Assembly: GCF_003533305.1 (NCBI RefSeq)
Contig: NZ_DOEH01000009.1
Coordinates: 124,001-188,000, forward strand
Source: Providencia sp.
GTDB taxonomy: Bacteria; Pseudomonadota; Gammaproteobacteria; Enterobacterales; Enterobacteriaceae
DNA length: 64,000 nt
Direction: 5' to 3'
A program made the position numbers and the translations under genes. The notes under the pieces are model-generated. The model was not told where the DNA came from and ran no database searches. It saw only the letters and a program-made list of their open reading frames with translations. The first letter of the stretch is position 1. Each line of letters opens with the position of its first letter. Positions 53,804 to 62,235 of this stretch are shown here, in pieces.

Positions 53804-55129
53804 TTACTCGACTCCAGTTAACTCGATTTTTAAATCCCAATTCTCAGAAATAATATCTGGGGAGTGCGTAGCAATTACCGCAGAAAATGAATTTAGAGAG
53901 GCTACTTCCTTAAGATCTGCAATAAATTTATTTTGCCAAGAAATATGAAGTGATAGCTCAGGTTCATCGATTAAAATAAGATCGTTAGCACTAGATGAAA
54001 AAATCAATTTATAAAAAAGAACTAACTCATGCTGTTCACCAGAAGAAAGTTTAGACGGAAGAATTTTTGCAAATATATCCCCGTCTTTAATTACTGTTGA
54101 ACGAAAAACAAAGCCTTCATCTTTACTTATTTCTAATTTTTTATGTTTGAATCGCGTGTTTATTATTTTTCTAAGCAAAGTAATTTTAAGAGAAAGGTCA
54201 TCATATGGCTGAAGTTTATCATAACTATCATCAATATGAAGTTTAAGAAGTGTAATTAAATTATCTTGGCTTTCTTCAACTTTTGGTAAAACAGAGTTTT
54301 GAGCATCTACTACTAGACCTGCGGAAGAAAGATTTTTTCGTTTTTCATCTAGAGCTAGTAAAGCTTTGTTTAATTCGTCATAAGTATATTCTGTTTTTTC
54401 TCGAAGTTTTGATATTACTCGGCTTGGATATGTACTATCTAAGCCAGAGGATATATCAGAAGACTCCTTGATTGCTTTTGATATAAATTCTTTTAGCTCA
54501 CCAGAGCAGTTTTTAACTGTACTTACATAAGATTCACCCCCAGTTTCTTTGGGAGATATGATACGTTGTGTTTCAATCAAACGAACACTAATGTTGGGTA
54601 GTGCTTCAGTAAACCATCTTGGGGGGGAATTTCTCTCTTGTTCATTAATGCGTTCTATTAACACTCGTTCCATCATTTCTCGTTCGTACATATATCTATT
54701 TAGGTCCTCCCTTGTACTATCCATTAGCATATGTTTTAGTTCATATTCACGCCTTAAAATCCTGTCTTTTTCAAATTTTCTAATTCTTCTAAGATCTTCA
54801 GTGTGCTGAAATATTTTATCGTATTTAAGCTTTGGCAGAGGATTTGTGGTGCTATCTTTAGCAATTGAAAGGGCGATACCATTAGCGGTTTCTTTTTTGA
54901 TTAAGTGCCAGCAGTCAGACGTATCGAAATGGAAGGTGAACCTCTCGAATTTTAATTTTGTAAAGAAAATATAATTTCGACCAAAAAAAGCGTTTATAGA
55001 TTCAAGAATTACTGTTTTACCTAAGCCATTTTCGCCAATAATTATAGTAATTCCACTTTCTTGTGTTAATGGAATGTCATGATTAAAGATTCCAAATAGG
55101 CCTTTAACTGTTACTCGTGATATTTTCAT
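53804..55129 (-). CDS. ariA: AAA ATPase, PARIS sensor AriA
   Basis: 441 aa ABC/SMC-like AAA ATPase (AAA15/AAA_21 type). Walker A GENGLGKT near residues 32-39, a helical insertion (about 105-330), signature LSSGEQHELVLF near 367, Walker B DLILIDEPELSLH near 386 and H-loop VIATHSPDI near 419. Gene order and sizes (ATPase then DUF4435) fit PARIS, in which AriA forms the scaffold that senses viral anti-restriction proteins. Gabija and OLD also use such ATPases, but their nucleases are of a different type. Confidence 0.82.
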   Translation of the reverse strand: MKISRVTVKGLFGIFNHDIPLTQESGITIIIGENGLGKTVILESINAFFGRNYIFFTKLKFERFTFHFDTSDCWHLIKKETANGIALSIAKDSTTNPLPKLKYDKIFQHTEDLRRIRKFEKDRILRREYELKHMLMDSTREDLNRYMYEREMMERVLIERINEQERNSPPRWFTEALPNISVRLIETQRIISPKETGGESYVSTVKNCSGELKEFISKAIKESSDISSGLDSTYPSRVISKLREKTEYTYDELNKALLALDEKRKNLSSAGLVVDAQNSVLPKVEESQDNLITLLKLHIDDSYDKLQPYDDLSLKITLLRKIINTRFKHKKLEISKDEGFVFRSTVIKDGDIFAKILPSKLSSGEQHELVLFYKLIFSSSANDLILIDEPELSLHISWQNKFIADLKEVASLNSFSAVIATHSPDIISENWDLKIELTGVE

Positions 55130-55226
55130 AATATTCTCTAACTAAAATAGTCTAGTTGTAGGTTTAAGATAATGATAAGTATTAGCAATATTATCAGTAA
55201 ATTAGTTAAATGGTAGTGGATTTATT

Positions 55227-55262
55227 CATGGATTTTTTCATGGATTTTTTCATGGATTTTTT
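55227..55262 (+). repeat. three 12-bp tandem repeats upstream of ariA
   Basis: Three perfect tandem copies of TCATGGATTTTT, with a degenerate fourth before them (55215-55226), about 100 bp upstream of the ariA ATG. On the plus strand they encode a repeated MDFF inside a 25-codon ORF from 55211 without a ribosome binding site, so translation is doubtful. A regulatory role in the ariAB promoter or simple slippage are both possible. The rest of 55130-55548 is AT-rich and has no supported gene. Confidence 0.6.
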
Positions 55263-55447
55263 CAAGGGGAGATTATTTGATTTTTAACTCTAAAAATTAA
55301 TATTTTTTAGGAAAAAAAATATTTTTGCCTGCTATTGTTTTTTAAACAAAATATAAAACTTAAATGATCTACCTTGAGGTCAATCGCTCTTGCGGTTAGT
55401 GAAATCTTGATTGAGAAACCTAAATATATTGAAAAATAGGCAAAAAG

Positions 55448-55473
55448 AAAGCCTCTTATCAAAAGAGGCTTTA
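55448..55473. terminator. hairpin near the right prophage end
   Basis: AAAGCCTCTT / AAGAGGCTTT-type stem with a 5-nt loop between the cargo and attR; short A/T tracts on both sides. It could insulate host and phage transcription. Confidence 0.6.
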
Positions 55474-55476
55474 TAA

Positions 55477-55495
55477 GTGTGGTCAATATGTGGAC
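55477..55495 (+). repeat. integrase arm-type site near attR
   Basis: GTGTGGTCAATATGTGGAC matches the two repeats beside attL at 17 of 19 positions or better. Located 54 bp inside attR on the phage side. Confidence 0.5.
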
Positions 55496-55548
55496 ATTAA
55501 CCATTGACTAAATCCATTTAAATCAATTATTTAACTCACTTTTAGAAC

Positions 55549-55673
55549 GCCGCACTTAGCGCATTTGACTACCTAATCCGCACAAGTACCAGAACCGCTG
55601 AATAGTAGTATTTATCTATAAATTCAGTAGGTTGTAGTCTAAAGGCACTCGGGGGCGAGTGCCTTTTTTTTGT
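55549..55673 (+). repeat. attR: right 125-bp attachment repeat with duplicate ahpF 3' end
   Basis: Copy of 19611-19735. It encodes the same final 18 residues of AhpF and stop; its two changes within codons (GCC to GCA, GAT to GAC) are synonymous. The terminator hairpin is identical, with only single-base changes in the trailer. It has no ahpF upstream part, so it is not a gene; it marks the right junction of the prophage. Confidence 0.93.
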
Positions 55674-55723
55674 GTGTATTTTAATCAAAAAAAGGCTCAA
55701 AAGTGCACTTTAGTTAAAAGTCA

Positions 55724-56305
55724 TTAATGAATATCTTCATGGCTTCTATAAATAAGTGACAATTCAGGGTGGTGCCATAAGCTGGCAGGAGTGACTGTCG
55801 TGCGTTCCCATGGGATCTGACCGATAAACCAGAATTTCCAGAAATTTAATTTTGCATTCGGATTTTTGCCTAATAATTCTTGAAAAGTTTCTTTTTTACC
55901 AACTTGAATATTGAGTGCAGTATCATAGAGTTCAAATACAAATTTTGAACAAAATTGTCTTGATGAATCATAATCAAAGCCCGTGTGGTAAAGCTTATTG
56001 AGTCTTGTAGGGACTTGGGATACTAATGCTAATTTTTGTTCTGTAGTCAGTGGTGTGGCTAAACGACGGATCCCATAACGGTTATTATTAGAACGTGAAA
56101 TAAAACGTGAAAGGGTAGTTGTGGTGGATAATGGTATACGACTTTCTGCAATTAAATAATCTTCGCCATTATGCCCAATAATCATGCCAACGTGATTGCT
56201 CCAACATAATGAAGCAGATGCAATTTGGCGAAATAACTCGTTACCAATACTGGTAAAAATGATATCCCCGACTTCTAGGTCATAAGGGTAATTAATCTTT
56301 GTCAT
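55724..56305 (-). CDS. yebB: YebB-like permuted papain-fold protein
   Basis: 193 aa, YebB/YiiX (DUF830, NlpC/P60-related) family. Opening [36 protein letters not shown] contains the histidine of the permuted active site, and the catalytic cysteine is in [15 protein letters not shown] near 130. Likely a cysteine hydrolase acting on an amide or thioester; substrate unknown. ATG 56305 has GAGGTG 5 bases upstream. Before integration it would have converged on ahpF and shared its terminator. Confidence 0.82.
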   Translation of the reverse strand: MTKINYPYDLEVGDIIFTSIGNELFRQIASASLCWSNHVGMIIGHNGEDYLIAESRIPLSTTTTLSRFISRSNNNRYGIRRLATPLTTEQKLALVSQVPTRLNKLYHTGFDYDSSRQFCSKFVFELYDTALNIQVGKKETFQELLGKNPNAKLNFWKFWFIGQIPWERTTVTPASLWHHPELSLIYRSHEDIH

Positions 56306-56404
56306 CAACACACCTCAAGGTGATTTAAAAAGCTGCATTGAGGTTATGTTATAAACAATTGGTGAATTGTCGCAATCAGAAAAAGGCTTAAAATAGCCCT
56401 ATGT

Positions 56405-57907
56405 TTATATAGGGTATATGTTCCGTAATTTTTCGCTGAGTGCTTGAATACTATTTGTAATCTTTAATTCTGTGTGGGCAGCGTAACCAAATAAAATGGC
56501 ATTATTATTTTTACTCTTGATGCAATATCTAGCTAGGGGTTGGGCACCAAAATTTAATAGGCGACACTGTTCTAAAATAACATGAAGGTCATAACCTTGT
56601 TTGATCCAACATACCGTGTGGATCCCTGAATCTGTCATTTCTACATCAAATATATCGGGTAAATATAAGTTAATTGCCTTAAAAAAAGCATTTTGGCGTT
56701 CATAACATATTTTCCGTATTTTTCTGACATGCCGTGCGTAATGGCCTTCTTGAATAAATTGAGCTAAAGCGGCTTGTTCTAAATAACTACACTGACTGTC
56801 ACTGTAATATTTCATCATAGTAAATGCATCACTTAGCATTCGTGGCACAATTAAAAATCCTAAGCGAAAACCGGGGTACATCATTTTTGAAAAAGTACCT
56901 GCATAAATAACCCGCTGATGATTATCGAGTCCTTGTAGTGCTTGAATAGGCTTAGATAAAAAACGAAACTCACTGTTGTAATCATCCTCAAAAATCCATG
57001 CATTATTTTTTTGAGCCCAGTCAAGTAAGGCTAAACGGCGGGATAAACTTAATGTGCCACCAAGTGGAAATTGATGGGATGGTGTCGTATAAATAAGTTT
57101 AGCTTCAGGATGATGTGTTGCTCCATAGGCAATATTCATTCCTTCTTGGTCAGAGAATATTGGGGCTACTTCAGCACCTAAACCCGTTAAAATCGCCTTT
57201 GCACTATCATAACCTGGGTCATCAAGCCAAACTTTGTCTCCTTGTTTTAACAATACTCTGGCGGCTAAATTTATTGCTTGTTGTGTGCCATTTACAATAA
57301 TAATCTGTTCTTCTGAACAGTGTACGCCACGGGTTGAAAGAACATAGTCGACCAATAGTTTTTTAAGAGGGGTATAGCCATCAGGGTGATTGTAAAGAGT
57401 AATGGCATGTTTTGATTTTCGCCAAACACGGCCTAATAATCGACCCCAAAGTTCATGCGGAAATTGATCAACGCAACCAATACCAATATTAAACATTTGG
57501 TGTTTATCCGTACACGGTCGTGATTGAACCCACGAATTGGTGAGATTATCGACAGTCGGACTAAGATTTAGTGCATGATATTTAGGTTTATCGAGGGCGT
57601 GTAGGCGATTATTGGTTTTGACTAACTCGTCAGGCAGGTTATTTGAAATATAAGTTCCAGAACCTTGCTTAGAATATAAATACCCTTCATCTGATAATCG
57701 TTCAAATCCTGCGATAACAGAATTACGTGAAATGGACATCATTTCAGCCAATGCTCTGGTTGACGGTAGCTTAATTCCTGCATTTAATCGCCCATCAAGA
57801 ATAGCGTTACGGATAGTGTGATATACACTTTCTTTGATATTCCCTTCTTTTAGTAATCTTTCCTCTAAAAGTAGTAATGGAAACTGCGCTTGTGGTTTAC
57901 GCCGCAT
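56405..57907 (-). CDS. MocR/PdxR-type transcription regulator
   Basis: 500 aa. N-terminal GntR winged helix (KESVYHTIRNAILDGRLNAGIKLPSTRALAEMMSISRNSV, about 24-64), a linker, then a fold-type I aminotransferase-like domain with FEDDYNSEF near 316 and the PLP lysine in VIYAGTFSKMMYPGFRLGFL near 336-355. MocR proteins sense PLP or amino-acid adducts and regulate a neighbouring, often divergent gene. Here the divergent neighbour is a GNAT gene, with an operator-like dyad in the 104-bp gap. Confidence 0.88.
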   Translation of the reverse strand: MRRKPQAQFPLLLLEERLLKEGNIKESVYHTIRNAILDGRLNAGIKLPSTRALAEMMSISRNSVIAGFERLSDEGYLYSKQGSGTYISNNLPDELVKTNNRLHALDKPKYHALNLSPTVDNLTNSWVQSRPCTDKHQMFNIGIGCVDQFPHELWGRLLGRVWRKSKHAITLYNHPDGYTPLKKLLVDYVLSTRGVHCSEEQIIIVNGTQQAINLAARVLLKQGDKVWLDDPGYDSAKAILTGLGAEVAPIFSDQEGMNIAYGATHHPEAKLIYTTPSHQFPLGGTLSLSRRLALLDWAQKNNAWIFEDDYNSEFRFLSKPIQALQGLDNHQRVIYAGTFSKMMYPGFRLGFLIVPRMLSDAFTMMKYYSDSQCSYLEQAALAQFIQEGHYARHVRKIRKICYERQNAFFKAINLYLPDIFDVEMTDSGIHTVCWIKQGYDLHVILEQCRLLNFGAQPLARYCIKSKNNNAILFGYAAHTELKITNSIQALSEKLRNIYPI

Positions 57908-57948
57908 AAAAGTGGACCCTATTTAAATGCTAAAAGTGTGTCTTATAC

Positions 57949-57969
57949 AGTACCAAATTGATATGTACT
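57949..57969. promoter_or_regulatory. dyad between the MocR gene and the divergent GNAT gene
   Basis: AGTAC-N11-GTACT in the short divergent gap, 42 bp from the MocR start and 43 bp from the GNAT start. It is a good candidate operator for the MocR protein. Confidence 0.5.
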
Positions 57970-58011
57970 ATAACGTCATTATCTAATATGTCTACTAAAG
58001 GAAGGGTTATT

Positions 58012-58470
58012 ATGAATAATGCAGCATTGCCTGTAACAGTTGAGTTTGCGTCACAAGAACATTATCCACAATGGTTAGTTTATTGGTTAAAGTATCAAGA
58101 ATTCTATAAAGTAGATTTAGATGAAGATGTTACATTGAAAGCGTGGGAACGATTTTTTGATAATAATGAACCAATGTATTGTGCTGTTGCTATTGATGGC
58201 GATAAAGTCGTTGGTTTTGTTAACTACACATATCATCGCTCAACATGGGCAAAAAATAATTTTTGTTACTTAGAAGACCTTTATGTAACGCCAGAAGTGA
58301 GAGGAAAGCATGTAGGCAAGCAGCTAATTGAATTTGTTCATGAACAAGCTCAACAACAAGAGTGTGGAAGATTGTATTGGCACACACAAGAAACTAATTT
58401 ACGTGGACAAAAATTATATAATTGGGTGGCTGAAAAACCGGGTGTTATTGAGTATCGAATGCCACTGTAA
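58012..58470 (+). CDS. GNAT acetyltransferase, SSAT-like
   Basis: 152 aa. Acetyl-CoA motif in CYLEDLYVTPEVRGKHVGKQLIEFVHEQA (about 84-112), and the WHTQETNLRGQKLYNWVAEKPGVIEYRMPL C-terminus seen in several bacterial GNATs regulated by MocR proteins. Substrate probably an amino acid or polyamine; not determinable. ATG 58012 preceded by AAGGAAGGG. Divergent from the MocR gene. Confidence 0.82.
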   Translation: MNNAALPVTVEFASQEHYPQWLVYWLKYQEFYKVDLDEDVTLKAWERFFDNNEPMYCAVAIDGDKVVGFVNYTYHRSTWAKNNFCYLEDLYVTPEVRGKHVGKQLIEFVHEQAQQQECGRLYWHTQETNLRGQKLYNWVAEKPGVIEYRMPL

Positions 58471-58519
58471 GTATATAAAGTTAGTCGTTCTACCTACATT
58501 TCAGTATTTATTTTACTGA

Positions 58520-58548
58520 CCCGTTGTTTAGGCTAACAACGGGCTTTT
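58520..58548 (+). terminator. terminator after the GNAT gene
   Basis: CCCGTTGTT (58520-58528) / AACAACGGG (58535-58543) with TAGGCT loop, then CTTTTCG. Lies between convergent genes. Confidence 0.8.
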
Positions 58549-58589
58549 CGTTATTTGTTGGCTAGAAAGAATTTACTGTACCTCATTCA

Positions 58590-59312
58590 TTATAGGACTT
58601 TACTTAAAAACTCGGCGGTACGTGGATTTTTCGGTGAAGTGAATAATTGTTGAGGTGTGCCTTCTTCTTGGATAATACCTTGGTCAATGAAAATAACACG
58701 GTCGGCAACCTCTTTAGCAAATCCCATTTCATGAGTGACGATAACCATGGTCATCCCTTCGGTTGCAAGGATTTTCATTACGGCAAGTACTTCACCTACC
58801 AGTTCAGGATCTAGCGCTGAAGTGGGTTCATCAAACAATAAAATAGACGGTTGCATTGCAAGTGCGCGAGCTATTGCCACACGTTGTTGTTGTCCCCCAG
58901 AGAGACTCGCAGGCCATGCGTCTATTTTATCCAATAAACCCACTTTGATTAAAAGTTGTTCTGCTTTTTCCAATGCTTGTGATTTCTTTAATCCTTTGAC
59001 TGAGATAGGTGCCATAGTTAAATTATCAAGCACAGTCATATGAGGAAATAAATTAAAGCGCTGGAAAACCATCCCGATATTTTCACGCATCTTATTCAGG
59101 TCAGTTTTAGGATCATGAACATCAAAGCCATTGACTCGAATTTCACCGCCATCAGGTCTTTCTAAGGCATTTAAGCAGCGTAAAAAAGTACTTTTACCTG
59201 AACCTGAAGGGCCTATTACGCAGATAACTTCTTGAGGTTTAATCTCACAGGAAATTCCTCTTAATACGTGGGTTTCACCAAATTTTTTCTGTAAATTATT
59301 AACGTAGATCAC
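58590..59312 (-). CDS. polar amino acid ABC transporter ATPase
   Basis: 240 aa, GlnQ/ArtP-type ATPase: Walker [10 protein letters not shown] near residue 31, signature [19 protein letters not shown] near 135, Walker [20 protein letters not shown] near 157 and the H-loop [11 protein letters not shown] 59312 is chosen: it overlaps the permease end by 14 bases and aligns with family N-termini (VNNLQKKFG); the longer frame runs inside the permease gene. Completes the importer with the two genes upstream. Confidence 0.9.
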   Translation of the reverse strand: MIYVNNLQKKFGETHVLRGISCEIKPQEVICVIGPSGSGKSTFLRCLNALERPDGGEIRVNGFDVHDPKTDLNKMRENIGMVFQRFNLFPHMTVLDNLTMAPISVKGLKKSQALEKAEQLLIKVGLLDKIDAWPASLSGGQQQRVAIARALAMQPSILLFDEPTSALDPELVGEVLAVMKILATEGMTMVIVTHEMGFAKEVADRVIFIDQGIIQEEGTPQQLFTSPKNPRTAEFLSKVL

Positions 59313-60063
59313 TGCGGCCCAACCTTCTTTCCATATATTGCACGAGCTGAGCAAGGATAAATGTCAGCACCCAGTAAATTACTGAAATTGTTAAGTATGG
59401 TTCCCAATAAGTTGCATAAGCCCCTGATACTGTTCTTGCTGCGTAGGCTAAATCTGCTAAACCGATGGCAGAAGCTAAAGAAGAATCTTTAACAATAGCA
59501 ATTGCATTATTTCCTAGTGGAGGAAGGATCCGGCGGAAGGCTTGCGGTAAAATGACTTTGCGCATTGTCTTCGCCCAGCTCATACCCAATGCACGAGAGG
59601 CTTCCATTTGCCCTTTATCAATAGATTGAATACCAGCACGAAAAATTTCAGAGACGTAGGCACCTGAATTTAAAGTAATAGCAACAATACATGATAGAAA
59701 TGCGCCATAGTCAGAACGTAACATACGTGCGGTATCGATGGACATGAGTCCTGAAGTTACAAAGATACCATCACGAGGATTGATAAATAAAGGGACTAAT
59801 GCAAAATGAACCACCATTATTTGTACGAATAGCGGGGTACCGCGAAAGGCGCTGACATAGAAACGAACTGGCCATTGAACACAATAACGTAAAATAGGTT
59901 TCCATACCCCTTGTTCTGCTTTGGCTGTGCGCCCTAAACCAAGAGTTAATCCCCAAAGTGAACCTAAAATAACGCAAATAATCGTACATTTGATTGTCAT
60001 CATTGCGCCCTCGACAAATAGCGGGGCGTATTCTTCAATTATTTCCCAACGAAAAGCAGACAT
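59299..60063 (-). CDS. polar amino acid ABC transporter permease
   Basis: 254 aa, HisMQ-type permease with five to six membrane helices and the EAA loop ([37 protein letters not shown], about 150-186) that docks the ATPase. One permease gene only, so it probably works as a homodimer. ATG 60063 is chosen; a GTG at 60075 is possible. Confidence 0.9.
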   Translation of the reverse strand: MSAFRWEIIEEYAPLFVEGAMMTIKCTIICVILGSLWGLTLGLGRTAKAEQGVWKPILRYCVQWPVRFYVSAFRGTPLFVQIMVVHFALVPLFINPRDGIFVTSGLMSIDTARMLRSDYGAFLSCIVAITLNSGAYVSEIFRAGIQSIDKGQMEASRALGMSWAKTMRKVILPQAFRRILPPLGNNAIAIVKDSSLASAIGLADLAYAARTVSGAYATYWEPYLTISVIYWVLTFILAQLVQYMERRLGRSDLR

Positions 60064-60127
60064 CTTAATGATCACCCTGATATAAACGAGAAAAAGCCAC
60101 CCTTAGATGGCTTGAAACTAAATATGG

Positions 60128-60895
60128 TTATTGTTTTGGTAATTCAGGGACGTTTTCATCAAACCATTTTTGGTAGATTTTATTATAAGTACCATTTTCA
60201 ACAATTTTATCTAGTCCATTATTTATTTTTTGTTGCAGCTCAGTATTTCCTTTTGCAACCGCGATACCAAAATATTGCTTCTCAAATTGGTTGTCGTAAA
60301 CTAATTTGAATTTTTTTTCTGGGTGAGTCTTGATGTAATATTTAATGACACCGACATCTCCAACCGCGGCATCAATACCATCCTCGTACAATTCTTGTAA
60401 TAGTAATGGAGTATTATCAAAACGTTTTATTGATGTGCTATTTTTGCCAATAACGTCAGAAACGACAATATCGCCTGTACTTGAATTGACCACACCAACA
60501 TTTAATTTTTTCAAACTATTTAAATCAGTTACCGTAGACATTTCACCGATGACAATAGCTTGTTCCGCAGGGAAATAGGGTTTAGAAAAATCTACCATAT
60601 TTTTACGTTTATCTGTGATCGTAATACCTGAGATTATAATATCTCTGTCACCGGTGGATAATGTGGCAAAAATACCCTCCCAAGGGGTATTAATGAGTTT
60701 GACATCAAAGCCCTCGACGTCAGCAATAGCCTTAATAATATCGATATCAAAGCCTTCGAGCTGTTTTTGACTATTTTCAAATTCAAATGGACGATAAGTT
60801 CCACCAGAACCTACGGTATAGCTCTCTTTAGCGTAAACATTCCCTGAGAATGCGGCGAGTGTCATACATCCCGCAAAAACTAATTTCTTAAACAT
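60128..60895 (-). CDS. periplasmic amino acid-binding protein of the ABC transporter
   Basis: 255 aa. Signal peptide MFKKLVFAGCMTLAAFSGNVYA, cleaved before KESYTVGSGG. Type II binding fold with YRPFEFENSQKQLEGFDIDIIKAIADVEG and the SGITITDKRKNMVDFSKPYF block of polar amino acid receptors (SBP family 3). Exact ligand unknown. AGAGG before ATG 60895. First gene of the operon binding protein-permease-ATPase. Confidence 0.9.
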   Translation of the reverse strand: MFKKLVFAGCMTLAAFSGNVYAKESYTVGSGGTYRPFEFENSQKQLEGFDIDIIKAIADVEGFDVKLINTPWEGIFATLSTGDRDIIISGITITDKRKNMVDFSKPYFPAEQAIVIGEMSTVTDLNSLKKLNVGVVNSSTGDIVVSDVIGKNSTSIKRFDNTPLLLQELYEDGIDAAVGDVGVIKYYIKTHPEKKFKLVYDNQFEKQYFGIAVAKGNTELQQKINNGLDKIVENGTYNKIYQKWFDENVPELPKQ

Positions 60896-61217
60896 ACAAA
60901 CCTCTTTTTTATGCATTTATAGTGAATAAAAATACATAAAATAATCACGGCAGGCAAATGTTATTTTAAATTCTAGATTAGATAATGTTTAACTCTATTA
61001 ATTTTAGTTTAATTTTTATGCATTTATACGACGTTGAAAATAAAGGTGTACTTATTAATATTTAAATGTGATCTAGTTTTGATTACAGGGAAATAAATGA
61101 ATACTCACTCATAAAGCGTATTATTAGCGCTTTTTTTACCTAACATTCACATTTCGTTAACGTTAAACTTAAAGTCTTTATTCGCTTAATACTATGAAAG
61201 AAATAAAATAATCGATT
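60896..61217. other. divergent promoter gap
   Basis: About 320 bp, strongly AT-rich, between the ABC importer operon and the AEC permease gene. It must hold both promoters. A TTAACGTTAA palindrome near 61157-61166 is the only notable element; no ORF. Confidence 0.4.
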
Positions 61218-62126
61218 ATGGAAAAGATTTTATTGGTGTTATGGCCATTGTTTGCACTTATTGCAATGGGGTTTGCTTTACGTCGAACGGCACTTTTTTC
61301 TGTTGATTTTTGGCCGAGTGCGGAAAAGCTAAATTATTTTATTTTGTTTCCAGCTTTGCTGATGAATAGCCTAGCGACGGCGCCGCTTGATAATCCTAAA
61401 TTACCGTTCTTAGCGAGCGCAATATTCTTTATTTTAGCTGTTAGCTCCTTGTTAGTTTTAGTGAATAAATATTTATTTAAAATAACAATTGGCCGATTTG
61501 GTGCTTACATTCAGGGAGTCACTCGTTTTAATACTTATTTAGGTTTAGCGATAATTGCTGATTTGTTTGGCACGGAAGGGATAGCGATAGCTGCGGTTAT
61601 CATGGCAATTTTAGTACCGAGTACCAATATTATTGCTGTGCTGTCATTAAGTGCGGGTAAGAAGGTCTCTATTCAACAGCTTTTTCTGCCGATAATTAAA
61701 AATCCATTGATCATTTCTTGTTTTCTCGGAATTTTATTAAACTTATCACCCATTGGTTTGCCATTTGGTTCTGATCAGCTATTAAGATTGCTTGCTGCGG
61801 CGAGTTTACCTCTTGGGTTGATTTGTATTGGTGGGGCATTACAAACGGCAACGTTAAAAAATGAGTTTAAGCCTATAATAGTGACGACACTAATTCGCTT
61901 ATTGGCTATGCCTAGTTTAGCGATATTTATGGCTTATTTATTTTCATTACCCGAACTTGAAACGGTACTATTAGCGATCTTTTTTTCTATTCCAACCGCC
62001 CCAACAGCTTACATTTTAACAAGACAATTAAAAGGTGATAGTCAATTGATGGCGGGAATTATTACACTACAAACAATAACCGCAATACTGACATTACCTC
62101 TTGTTTTGACGTTAGTGATGCATTAG
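61218..62126 (+). CDS. AEC-family transporter
   Basis: 302 aa integral membrane protein with about ten helices, auxin efflux carrier family. NYFILFPALLMNSLATAPL near 39, RFNTYLGLAIIADLFGTEGIAIAAVIMAILVPSTNI near 102 and the C-terminal SIPTAPTAYILTRQLKGDSQLMAGIITLQTI are typical. Bacterial members move malate, malonate or amino acids; the substrate here is unknown. Confidence 0.88.
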   Translation: MEKILLVLWPLFALIAMGFALRRTALFSVDFWPSAEKLNYFILFPALLMNSLATAPLDNPKLPFLASAIFFILAVSSLLVLVNKYLFKITIGRFGAYIQGVTRFNTYLGLAIIADLFGTEGIAIAAVIMAILVPSTNIIAVLSLSAGKKVSIQQLFLPIIKNPLIISCFLGILLNLSPIGLPFGSDQLLRLLAAASLPLGLICIGGALQTATLKNEFKPIIVTTLIRLLAMPSLAIFMAYLFSLPELETVLLAIFFSIPTAPTAYILTRQLKGDSQLMAGIITLQTITAILTLPLVLTLVMH

Positions 62127-62235
62127 TTTCTTCAAAGATACAATCATGTTTTAAAAGTATTGAGATATATTTTGCAACCTCCTTACAGTTACACTATGTT
62201 ATCGAGTGATGACGATATTTGAAAAGGAGTTGAGT

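Larger units (their letters stand above)
19611..55673. mobile_element. P2-like prophage (about 35.9 kb) inserted at the 3' end of ahpF
   Basis: The element is bounded by two 125-bp repeats whose offset, 35,938 bp, gives its unit length. Order from the left end: integrase, C repressor, Cox, early genes, primase-helicase, origin-like repeats, cargo, cos, Q-P / O-N-M-L-X, lysis, R-S, V-W-J-I-H-G, cargo, the inverted U-T-E-FII-FI block, D, ogr, cargo, attR. All P2 structural genes I can name are present and open, so the prophage may be functional. It differs from P2 in replication gene, lysis genes, tail-block orientation and cargo. Confidence 0.93.

Noticed and set aside
52901..55129. Gabija or OLD system at the ATPase-Toprim pair
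   Set aside because: In OLD the ATPase and Toprim are one protein, and in Gabija the partner is a UvrD-like helicase; here the ATPase is separate and the partner has DUF4435 features, which fits PARIS better.
55307..55504. 65-codon ORF on the minus strand near attR
   Set aside because: No ribosome binding site, crosses the hairpin and an integrase arm-type repeat, and its composition looks random; treated as non-coding.
55549..55606. Possible ahpF pseudogene at the right end
   Set aside because: Only the last 18 codons are present and they match the attachment repeat with the expected offset; it is attR, not a decayed gene.
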